Below, piece after piece: positions 9,977 through 17,600 of a DNA stretch of 64,000 nt (positions are counted from its first letter, which is position 1; the number at the start of each line of letters is the position of its first letter). The notes below the pieces were generated by a model. It saw only the letters and a program-made list of their open reading frames with translations. It ran no database searches and was not told where the DNA came from. Made by a program: the position numbers and the translations under genes. This stretch comes from Arcuatula senhousia (lineage: Eukaryota > Mollusca > Bivalvia > Mytilida > Mytilidae). The stretch covers positions 17,233,184 through 17,297,183 of the forward strand of contig OZ020303.1 in assembly GCA_963971305.1 (NCBI GenBank), read 5' to 3'.

Positions 9977-12012
9977 GGTGATGGGTGGTGGTGTTGTGTT
10001 CTTGTTGTTGGTGTTGTTGTTGGTGGTGGTGGTGGTGATGGTGGTGGTGGTGGTAATGTTGTTGGTGTTGATTGTGTTGTTATTGGTGGTGATGTTGTAG
10101 GTGGTGGTGGTGGTGTTGTTGTTGTTGTTGTTGGTGGTGGTGGTGTTGATGTTGGTGGTGGTGGTGGTGGTGATGATGTTGGTGTTGATGGTGGTGGTGG
10201 TGGTGGTGGTGATGATGGTGGTGGTGGTGGTGGTAATGTTGTTGGTGTTGATTGTGTTGTTATTGGTGGTGTTGTTGTTGTAGGTGGTAGTGATGTTGTT
10301 GTTGGTGGTGATGGTGGTGGTGGTTGTGTTGTTGCTGCTGGTGGTGGTGGTGTTTTTCAAAAGCCTTAATATTATCATTGTCTCTTTCAATCATTTACCA
10401 TGCAGATACCATATAAGATCATTTCAAGGAGAAAAGGTGACGTCCCATCGTGTTATGCAGGAACTGAAAAAGCTTTCAAAGAATTAAAATGGAAAGCAAA
10501 TCGTGGGTTGGATGAAATGTGTAAGTTCAACTTCTTGCTTTTTATTGCATACTCGTATATCTGATCTGACGTTTTCATGATTGTATTTAGAGATTTAAAA
10601 AAATATTTAGCTATAACAATCTAACAAACAGATGCCCATTTTTAGATCTAGATTTAAGTATAATCAATGGAAAATTACACACTAAAATATATGATAAACG
10701 GGATGACTTTTCATTTCCCATTGTGAATTTTCCTTTTCTAGAGGGAGATGTACCACTTGCTCCGTCTTACGGAGTATATATTTCACAGTTGGTAAGATAT
10801 GCTCGGATCTGCAGTGGTGTATCTGATTTTAATGATAAAAACCAGTGTATTACAAAAAAATTACTAAAACAAGGATATCGTTACCACAAATTAGTGAAGT
10901 CGTTTACTAAGTTTTATCATAAATATCTATACCTTATTGGAAAATTTAACTGTACACGACGACTTTTGATTGTAAAGGGAATATCCCATCCAGATTTCTA
11001 CGGTAATGTTGTTTATAGAGCAAATAAATTCAAAAACAATCCGTTGGGAATGCAAAATTGGCTTAAAACTTTATTAAATAAAGGTTATGAAATGGATATT
11101 TTAGTAAAATCTTTGAATTTAGTCTTCTTTGGTAAAAATATTGATAATTTGATACTTACTTTAAAATGTTAATTGCCTTTTTATACTTATGTCATTTTTG
11201 AGCATTACAGCGGTCAAGTGTGTCGGTTTTGTATGATGATGCATCATCAAATCAAGTGTTTGACGTGTTGTGTCGGATTTAAAATCGACATACTTGATTT
11301 TTTTACATCAGTCGATGGATGCTTCTTAGCTAGCTGTCAGTAACTTCGAGTGTTCTCAAGAGAGTATCTTTACGTCCCGTTCATTAACTGTTGTCCTTTT
11401 GTCTCTGATACTCTCTTGTTGAATTGAACTTCTATCGATTTGATTTTTACTGTGTGTTAGTTTGTGCTTTGTTATTGATTATCATTAGGGGGAAGGTTGG
11501 CGCCAAAAAACTAGTTTAACCCCGCCACATTTTAATGTGCCTGTCCTAAGCCAGGAATCTTTATCAAAGCTTATGTTTGTATTTAGTCGAATTTTTGTTA
11601 ATTGTTTTTTGTCAAGAAGAGGGTCTTTCAATGCACTTTGGGATTGGGCTTGAATCATATGTATTTTATTTTCAATCCAGGGGCCAATTGAAAAACAGCG
11701 AGCAGCGACCGCTGGTCACATTGAAGGCTGCTGGCTGTTTTCCATTGTGGATATTTAAAATATACGTTTATAATGTAGGTTGTGTCGCGTACACTTATTC
11801 CACATCTCATTTTCTTCTATTAAAATGGAATCAAAGGATAATTCCATGTATCTGTTTAATATGCGTTTGTTTGTTTGTTGTATTTGTGGGTGGGGCTATT
11901 TTTTACTTGTGCATTTTGTTTACTCTATTGCATTGTTCTTTAATCTTTAAATTCAGGTGCAGATGCATGGAGATGGCAATCGCACAATCCCAATGGGTAT
12001 AGTTCAAACTAG
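2448..12012 (+). CDS. GALE: UDP-glucose 4-epimerase (GALE), 5' end missing, 8 exons
   Basis: This enzyme interconverts UDP-galactose and UDP-glucose with bound NAD in the cytosol (Leloir pathway), and in animals usually also UDP-GalNAc and UDP-GlcNAc. Joining the eight exons 2448-2545, 2890-3003, 5072-5248, 5637-5817, 6130-6215, 9582-9659, 10406-10520 and 11957-12012 gives 300 residues. They align without gaps to about residues 48-348 of the human protein. The catalytic Ser is residue 85 of this fragment (FSSSCTVFG), and the Tyr-x-x-x-Lys pair is Y110 and K114 (NPYGKTK). C260 (GDVPSCYAG) matches human Cys307. All introns have GT/AG ends and phases agree. The N-terminal Rossmann glycine motif (GGAGYIGS type) is not seen and probably lies left of the window. 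The introns hold many mobile elements, but the coding exons are intact. The identification rests on recognising the sequence directly. Confidence 0.96.
2890..3003 (+). CDS. GALE: GALE exon ([13 protein letters not shown] segment)
   Basis: The acceptor TTTTAG ends at 2889 and the donor GTAAGA starts at 3004. The exon has 38 codons, phase 0 at both ends. It encodes [18 protein letters not shown] and ends VCGTINLLE, the NAD-binding core strand and helix of the epimerase. The start at 2890 was chosen over a later CAG at 2903 because it keeps frame and matches the family. Confidence 0.95.
3231..4862 (-). repeat. SINE-like dispersed repeat, copy 2, split by an insertion
   Basis: The left part (3231-3381) and right part (4746-4862) together match copy 1 at 2055-2340. 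They are separated by the element at 3382-4745. Copy 1 therefore serves as the empty-site reference. Confidence 0.65.
3382..4745. mobile_element. Inserted element with CAG(T/G)GGCGGATCC inverted ends and GAGTA target duplication
   Basis: The left end reads CAGGGGCGGATCCAGG and the right end, inverted, CAGTGGCGGATCCAGAG. GAGTA is duplicated at 3377-3381 and 4746-4750. Comparison with the related uninterrupted repeat at 2055-2400 shows the site without the insert. G-runs sit just inside both ends, and a second GGTGCGGATCCAGG at about 3517 suggests a nested relative. No transposase frame is seen. Confidence 0.7.
5072..5248 (+). CDS. GALE: GALE exon with catalytic Ser and Tyr-x-x-x-Lys
   Basis: The acceptor TTATAG ends at 5071 and the donor GTATGT starts at 5249. 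The 59 codons begin [15 protein letters not shown] and include [10 protein letters not shown] and [14 protein letters not shown]. These are the catalytic serine and the YGKTK tyrosine-lysine pair of the short-chain dehydrogenase fold. Both ends are phase 0. The intron before it (3004-5071) carries an interrupted repeat described separately. Confidence 0.97.
5637..5817 (+). CDS. GALE: GALE exon ([13 protein letters not shown] segment)
   Basis: The acceptor TTTCAG ends at 5636 and the donor GTGAGC starts at 5818. The exon encodes [32 protein letters not shown] and [14 protein letters not shown], the substrate-binding part of the enzyme. It ends in phase 1, so the last G joins the next exon. Confidence 0.97.
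6130..6215 (+). CDS. GALE: GALE exon ([14 protein letters not shown] segment)
   Basis: The exon follows ATAAAG at 6129 and ends at the donor GTAAAC at 6216. It encodes [20 protein letters not shown], then IAEDCGLK. The split codon with the previous exon is GCT (Ala), where the family normally has Gly in DGTGVRDYIH. A stronger-looking acceptor at 6083 would be in the wrong frame, so 6130 is preferred. Confidence 0.93.
8549..8690. repeat. Degenerate copy of the GGATCC-ended repeat family
   Basis: The segment starts CAGGGGCAGATTCAG, holds two runs of G (GAAAGGGGGATTC and AAAGGGGGGTTCC) and ends TGTATCCGCCAATG. The ends resemble, in inverted form, those of the element at 3382-4745. It lies within the TTAA-flanked element. 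Boundaries are approximate. Confidence 0.4.
8993..9178 (+). repeat. GGGATATGGGATAT interspersed repeat
   Basis: The motif TGGGATATGGGATATT and close variants recur about five times, separated by 20-40 bp of unrelated AT-rich sequence. The open frame across it reads WDMGYS/GYGIF-like repeats, but this is a by-product of the DNA repeat and not a supported protein. Confidence 0.6.
9582..9659 (+). CDS. GALE: GALE exon ([15 protein letters not shown] segment)
   Basis: The acceptor TTGTAG ends at 9581 and the donor GTAAGT starts at 9660. The 26 codons read [20 protein letters not shown], then KAAERR. This is the conserved NLGTGxGYSVL motif of the epimerase. Both ends are phase 0. Confidence 0.97.
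9831..10355 (+). repeat. GGT/GTT trinucleotide tract filling a GALE intron
   Basis: About 525 bp consist almost wholly of GTT, GGT and GAT triplets on the + strand. It ends about 50 bp before the next splice acceptor. A longer-range duplication is visible: a block at about 10037-10117 recurs at about 10213-10290, sharing GGTAATGTTGTTGGTG and TTGATTGTGTTGTTATTGG. Long open frames run through in several directions (Val/Gly on +, Asn/Thr on -) only because of the triplet period. Confidence 0.95.
10406..10520 (+). CDS. GALE: GALE exon ([19 protein letters not shown] segment)
   Basis: The acceptor CATGCAG ends at 10405 and the donor GTAAGT starts at 10521. It encodes [19 protein letters not shown], then [17 protein letters not shown]. 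The Cys in PSCYAG aligns with human Cys307, which marks epimerases able to accept N-acetylated sugars. It ends in phase 1. Confidence 0.97.
10640..11172 (+). pseudogene. 3' part of a retroelement reverse transcriptase
   Basis: An open frame reads [58 protein letters not shown] and [20 protein letters not shown]. It stops at the TAA at 11170-11172. This is the thumb/C-terminal region of a reverse transcriptase found in many copies in bivalves and cnidarians. The catalytic palm (YxDD) is absent, so this is a 5'-truncated copy. The frame in this part is unbroken, suggesting a fairly young insertion. It lies in the last GALE intron (10521-11956), in the same direction as the gene. The exact retroelement class is not assigned. 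Confidence 0.8.
11173..11575 (+). repeat. Probable 3' tail of the retroelement
   Basis: Directly after the reverse transcriptase stop, the sequence runs into GGAAGGTTGGCGCC and CTAGTTTAACCCCGCCAC. I recognise this phrasing as a very common high-copy tail in bivalve genomic sequence. It is noncoding. The family link is from memory and adjacency, and the 3' boundary is approximate. Confidence 0.5.
11957..12012 (+). CDS. GALE: GALE last coding exon with stop
   Basis: The acceptor ATTCAG ends at 11956. The split codon gives Cys, then [17 protein letters not shown] and a TAG stop at 12010-12012. It matches the family's C-terminal CEDxWRWQxxNPxGY motif. Confidence 0.96.
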
Positions 12013-12034
12013 CTAGATGACAGACAATTAAACA

Positions 12035-12040
12035 AATAAA
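12035..12040 (+). terminator. GALE: GALE polyadenylation signal AATAAA
   Basis: A canonical AATAAA lies 23 bp after the GALE stop codon, giving a very short 3' UTR with cleavage expected near 12055-12065. Confidence 0.75.
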
Positions 12041-12059
12041 GCTTCTGGTTTTCTTTATT

Positions 12060-12938
12060 GTTTGAATTCAAGTTTCCCAATGGCTGGTTCCCTCCTACTT
12101 GAGTCCAATTTTGGTATAAATTGTAGTCTAGAGTGGGGGATGGTCGATTATTTCTATTTAAAAAATGACCAACATTCTAGCCCCTGTGTACAGGTGATGA
12201 AATGAAAAAAAAAGTTGCTTATGAACCATTATTAGAAAATGCAATACTCGTTGCAAGAAAATAATTCCAATTCTGAATCAGTTTCGCCAAGTGTGTGCTA
12301 TTTTTCCGGATTACCTCTCTTATGTCGTGATCTGATAGATATTTGATTTGTTCGTTTGTTTGTTTCTTTCTTTGTTTGTGTGTGTGTGTATTTTGTTAAA
12401 TGACCAGTCGACAGTATTTCAGTCATATGTAATCAGGACAGGAAATAATTGAAACAACAAATCGAATTGTATAGACCCACCAAGGACACAACACTCATAA
12501 CACAAACCCATGTATGCCATGCAAAAAGAGCCAATATATGACCACAATCAGAAGGAGAATGAACAAACTCACAAGACAGGCCAATGTACCCTCAACGCAC
12601 CAAAGGCAAATGCACCCAGTAAGGGACGAAACCCTCGGAAAACATTTCGCACAACCTGAAATCATTACCTAAAATGAGATCAAACAATCAAAAGCATTAA
12701 AAATCTCCTGTGCAGATAGTATCATCTTCCGTAAATGACTCTTTTCAGTGTGAGATGACCAGGTTGAGATGCGAGCACGTGCAGCGATCTCACACTGGTC
12801 AATTAACCAATAAATACCGTCGGTACTGATATTGATCGATGATGTAGAGCAATGAAATGCAATGTTATTTTAAACTTTCGGTTTTTTAAATGAAGTCACC
12901 TAAGGTTTCAGAATATTAGAATTTCATTTTTACGGAAG
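12060..12938. other. Intergenic, no gene seen
   Basis: Between the GALE end and the foldback at 12939 I see only AT-rich DNA, a short TG run near 12380, and a weak inverted repeat at about 12745-12800 (CAGTGTGAGAT / ATCTCACACTGG). Confidence 0.5.
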
Positions 12939-13118
12939 AAATAGGTACTTACACGCGTTCTTGGAAAACCGGCAATGATCTTTCACTCGTGATAGAATTT
13001 TTGGGGTCTTGTGACTCGATCGTTCCGCTGCGCTCCACTCGCAAAAAGACTGAAAAATTCTATCACTCATGAAAGATCAGCCGGTCTTTTCCAAGAACTT
13101 ATGTAAGAACCTATAAAT
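12939..13118. mobile_element. Foldback element
   Basis: Two arms of about 55-60 bp are inverted copies: ATAGGTACTTACACGCG, TTCTTGGAAAACCGG and GATCTTTCACTCGTGATAG on the left match their reverse on the right (CTATCACTCATGAAAGATC, CCGGTCTTTTCCAAGAA, GTAAGAACCTAT). The loop is about 50 bp with GCGCTCCACTCG. There is no coding capacity. It is read as a MITE. Confidence 0.7.
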
Positions 13119-13758
13119 CTTATTTATACAGTGTACAACATTTTCATAATGCTATAAAAATCTTTATAAAACCCTTAAATCCTTTAAAATGTCGGGTTCT
13201 TTGCACGTGAAAGAACACTGCTGTGGGTTCCGGTATGAGTAGGATCTTCGGATCTCCTGCAGAATGCTTAATTGCCCGACCCTACCCTTCATCGTTTAGT
13301 GGTATAAACTTATGTACCCCATTGGCCTTTTGTTCCAATTGCATCTTTTACTTCATAACCATGTGACCCGTTGTCATGTTCATTTTGCGTTGCTTGGGAG
13401 TAAAGCAAAAACAAACTGTTAAACATTGGACTGTGACTTTTTCCCGTAAATCTCATTAGGTGATCGGAACCTATGCATACTCATGGAAAATAAAATAGCA
13501 AAAAATTGTATCCAGCAGTTACAGATTTGCTCGCATTTAGATAGGCAATGATTTAACTGAACAACAGACTTTGAGATTGAATGGGTCGGGAAAAAATGGA
13601 AATTGCATAATACCAGGGAATGCACAGGACCAACTTTATGTCAAAACTGTAGCTATTATCGTATTAAAGTATAGTACTCTTATAAATAAATACTAAGTAG
13701 TCTAAAAAGCACCATTTGAAGGCTATATAGCACCTCAGATGGTCCCACTGGATACCGA

Positions 13759-14109
13759 CACAGACGTTCGGGTCTATGATTTTATTTTTTATTTAATTGT
13801 GTATATATAGAAAATAATACCTAACTATTTCCACTAGTAATAAAGCGAGGATCAGAATTTTGTTGTATACACTCAATAAATAAAATAAAATACTAGACCC
13901 GAACACAGGCGTTTGGGTCCAGGATTTTATTTTATTATAAATAACGTGTATATAAAAATTTTCATCTCGTCTATATACTATTTCCAGTATATAGTATATA
14001 GACGAGATAGAGGAAATAGTATATAGACGAGATGAAAATTTTTATATACACGTTATTCATAAAACAATAGAATCCTGGACCCAAACGCCTGTGGACCCGA
14101 ACGCCTCTC
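13759..14109. mobile_element. hAT-like palindromic MITE, outer copy, interrupted
   Basis: The ends CACAGACGTTCGGGTCTA (left) and, inverted, GAGAGGCGTTCGGGTCTAG (right) are flanked by GATACCGA (13751-13758) and GATATCGA (14110-14117). This is an 8-bp target duplication with one difference. A second MITE has landed in its right arm. Eight-bp duplications and CA...TG ends are typical of hAT transposons. Confidence 0.75.
13904..14093. mobile_element. hAT-like palindromic MITE nested in the previous one
   Basis: The element starts CACAGGCGTTTGGGTCCAGG and ends with its inverse. The arms of about 80-90 bp are nearly complementary along their length. GACCCGAA is duplicated perfectly at 13896-13903 and 14094-14101. 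It belongs to the same family as 16101-16260. Confidence 0.85.
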
Positions 14110-14705
14110 GATATCGACTCGCTCAGCAGATCTAATTGAAGTCTATACAATAAAAAGACCACAACTTTTTGAAGAAACTTAGTAAACATTTGTGTAAACG
14201 GAACAAGTAAAAGTAATTTAATCTACCATAAAGTCATGTTATTCGTTTCATTTAAAGTTTTTAGACTGTATTTGGAACACTACACTTCATTAATTGTTTT
14301 ATCTTTAATTTTTGATTTGTAATTGTTTGAGTTTACAGACGATAAAATGTCCATTTAATAAGGTAAATAATTTCTCGTTTAAGCAAACATTACATCAGCT
14401 AGCGTGATTGTCTTGCTGATTTGGTGGCTTAATTATATATCAGGAAAAGCAAGACAATACCAAAGGGGATTTTAACCCTAAAAAAGAGAAACGGTTAGAG
14501 CAAAGAAACACAAACGAAAAAAACGACGAAATCACTAGCAACAAAAATGTATTTTCAGTCCGACATTTTGCAAAAAAATAGACTTAGCTTTCATTTACTA
14601 TTCTAGAACCATTTCTAGTTATCTGATGTTGAAACTATAACTTTTTAATAGTGAATATTCTACATCTTATAACATTATACAACGATCAATCCATTTCAGT
14701 TTGAA

Positions 14706-15290
14706 ACAAGAGGCTCCCAGGAGCCTGAATCGTTCACCTGGTCCTTAAACTTTAAGGGTGTCTTCTGTGAGCTATTACCCCTATAACGGATCATCTGACA
14801 ACTTCGACACGATTTAGACTTTTGTAAAGCACAATCAGCTGAAAGTTTAAGAAAAATCTAGCTTTTCTCTATCTGCAATAGTTTTCATTCTATATGGCAA
14901 CATGAAAAAAAAACCACGCTATTTTTGACCTTTAAAGAACCATAAACCCTATAAGGGGTAATCTGACATCTTCGACCCAATGGAGACTTTTTCAGAGCTC
15001 ACTGAACTGAAGGTTTAAGCAAGCAAAAGCATTTCTCTATCTGCAATATTTTTCATTCTATATGCCAAAATCATACAAAAAATTTAAAGGGTCATGACCC
15101 TTATTAGGAGTCATCTGACAACTTCGACCCAATGTAGATCTTTTGATGCTGGAGAAGGAAGGTTGCATCAGATTTTCTCTAACTCTTATACTTTTTGATT
15201 AACAGCCAAAACGACAGACGACGATGACGATGACGGATGCCAAGTGATGGTAATAGCTCACCTGGACCTTTTGGTCCAGGTGATCTAAAA
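14706..15290 (+). repeat. GCTCACCTGG repeat family, copy A
   Basis: The left end holds a GGCTCCCAGGAGCC hairpin followed by CACCTGG. The right end has a GACGATGACG run, then the hairpin CACCTGGACC...GGTCCAGGTG at about 15259-15282. Inside are two to three diverged units with CAATAGTTTTCATTCTATA and TCATCTGACAACTTCGACCC. No protein is encoded. Five more copies lie in the window, all in this orientation. Confidence 0.8.
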
Positions 15291-15662
15291 AGGGAACTAA
15301 CTGAAGACACTTAAATAATTTAAGTTTTAATTGATCTTAAAACTCCAATAAAATTGATTGATGAACCTTACCAGTTGTCTAGGGTTTAAAGGTATATCAT
15401 AGATTTGAAGGCCATGTTGGTGAACACTTAGGCTGGTACCCCGCTGTTATCTGAAAAAACTTATCTAAACAGTAGGGAGCCGGTTGCCTTTGTGTCCACC
15501 ATAAGTCGACGATGGTTATCACGAGCAAATTTAGCCAGACTTGTCCGACACGAATTTCAGCGAAATGTTATCGAAATTTTCTGATTGTTTACAGGAAAGG
15601 TTTTCTTTCTTTTAATTACATATTGTAGACCTATTTCTTTTTTAGGACAACGTTTAGAAATC

Positions 15663-15914
15663 ATGGAAACAGGAGTGCCAACTCTTGAACAGCTCGAAAG
15701 TTGTGTATCAGTTGTCAAGAGCTTAATGGAGGACGTCCTACGTAAACAGGATGAGAATTTCATCTCCCTGACAGAACAGACTAAAATGATACAAGATGCC
15801 ATGAAGAATTTGTTAGTGGCCTCCTCAGCTAACATGCCCTCTGTAACTTATAAACACGCTGATGACAAGTGTGAGCACAGTTCAGCGTTCGTACACAGAC
15901 TTCGTCGAAGCTGA
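15663..15914 (+). CDS. Unrecognised 83-residue ORF, possibly a last exon
   Basis: The frame starts METGVPTLEQLESCVSVVKS at an ATG in a strong Kozak setting (A at -3, G at +4) and ends FVHRLRRS with a TGA at 15912-15914. A T-rich tract and TTTTTTAG precede the coding part at 15644, so it could be the last exon of a spliced gene. Residues 8-51 form a probable amphipathic helix (L8, L11, V15, V18, L21, V25, I34, L36, M42, I43, M47, L50), consistent with a short coiled coil. Composition is balanced, unlike the repeat-derived frames nearby. I do not recognise the family and see no convincing upstream exon. Confidence 0.5.
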   Translation: METGVPTLEQLESCVSVVKSLMEDVLRKQDENFISLTEQTKMIQDAMKNLLVASSANMPSVTYKHADDKCEHSSAFVHRLRRS

Positions 15915-16100
15915 TTTTTGTTATGTTAATTTTTGCTTTAAACGTGTTAATTTTTTTTGTTTTGCAATATAATATTTGATCGAATTGTTCTTTTTCGACA
16001 TTTAATTTGCCAGATGTTATATAAAAAAAAAGATGTTACACAGAAGCTGTCGTAATAGTGTCACCTCCTTCACTCAGCTAACTGAGGACTCGGTCTCTTG

Positions 16101-16260
16101 CACAGGCGTTTGGGTTCAGGATTATTCTTTTTTATTAATAACGTGTATATAAAAATTTTCATACTCGTCTATATACTGTGGAAATAGTATATAGACGAGT
16201 ATGAAAATTTTTATATACAAGTTATTAATAAAAAAATAATCCTGAACCCAAACGCCTGTG
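16101..16260. mobile_element. hAT-like palindromic MITE, third copy
   Basis: This is a 160-bp near-perfect palindrome starting CACAGGCGTTTGGGTTCAGG. The arms are about 75 bp with a loop of about 8 bp. GTCTCTTG is duplicated exactly at 16093-16100 and 16261-16268. It is closely related to the copy at 13904-14093. Confidence 0.9.
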
Positions 16261-17214
16261 GTCTCTTGGTCTAACTTTGCATGGAGGCTATATGAGAAAT
16301 TGGTCTGTTGGTGAGTCGGCTAAAGTCTATTGGTCAATTATTATCGAGACAAACATAGCAAGGTCAATATATTTTATTGGTTCTTTAATAAGCAAATTAT
16401 ATATATTGAGCAAAACAATTTTGAATGCCGAACGCATATATGGTGTTGGTTTTTTTCTTTTTCTTTAACAGCTTACTTAAAAGTGAGAAGGCGTGTAACT
16501 CGTCGAGGGATTTTTATGAATTTTGTCTTTGGGAAAAAAACGTTTTCTTAAAATTTAGTATAATGAGCTATGGAATATGTAACCTAACTTGTATATAATG
16601 TGTGTTGGGCATTTTAGTACATGCATTAGATAAAAATGAATGAAAACATGCATTTTTGTGTCATTAATTTTGTTTTTGGTTTAAACTCGGTCAGTTGGTG
16701 AGTCGGCTATTATGAACTCAGTCTGTTGATAAGACTGTTGGGAGTAAAGCTCAACATATGACTATCGTTTTTCTATGATTGAATAGCATCTCACGAAGAA
16801 TTCAACAAAAACCCCATTGTAAAACAAATCAACAACTTAATATTCTAATTGAAATATTTTCTTCACTTTTCTTTATTTTAAAAAGACTTTTGGAGCTAGG
16901 AGGCTGAGTGCAGTTAAGACACTGAATTTTAGAATACGAGACTGCCAAAGCTGTGGGTTAAATCCTAACAAGTCCTAACAAGTAATAAGGTTTATAGGCA
17001 ACAACCCATGCTGTCTGTTGACTTGTGTAAACATACTTTCCTGCTAAAAGTAAATCTTTCCTTTGCCTTTGTTTCCTGAGCATTTAGAATTGCTTTAAAT
17101 TTAAGAATCACGGTGCCGGTGGTAGAATGCGGCCACGGAAAAATATATATCGTGTTCCCTCAATATACCATCACATTCACTTGAGATGACATCTCGAACG
17201 TAGAGGTATCATTA

Positions 17215-17600
17215 TCATTTATATAAGAAAGAGTCTGCGGGAGTTTATCTGGTTTAACCTGCATCATACATGTCATATTAACTTAAATAAGATAGCTTAT
17301 GAAATTGACAATATTTATAAGAAATCTCATAAAATATACACAAGATATCTTAAATCATATAAGCAATCTCATATATCATATAAAGTATCTTATAGAAGAT
17401 ATCTTGTTTGAACAATGTTTTCAAATTATCTAATATTCTATATAAGATATCTTTTTTAAAGATTTCATGTTTCTTATAAGATAAATATCTTTTAAAGATT
17501 GTTCATATAACATTTGAGGCATCTCATATGCTTTATGAGATAGATATCTCAGATATTCTATAAAATGTATACAATACATTATAATAGATATCTCTAAGGA
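17215..17600. repeat. AT-rich tract rich in AGATATCT palindromes
   Basis: Variants of AAGATATCTTATA, AGATATCTC and CTCATATAAG recur on both strands through about 380 bp, with no fixed period. It is noncoding. Just before it (16269-17214) I see no gene, only a short repeated phrase TTGGTGAGTCGGCTA at about 16309 and 16696. Confidence 0.6.

Noticed and set aside
9782..10390. Long Asn/Thr frame (-) and Val/Gly frames (+) as low-complexity proteins
   Set aside because: They are forced by the GGT/GTT triplet repeat and lie inside a GALE intron, with no splice or start context.
10723..11172. Stand-alone gene in the GALE intron
   Set aside because: The frame continues upstream without a proper start and matches only the C-terminal part of a reverse transcriptase, so it is a truncated mobile element.
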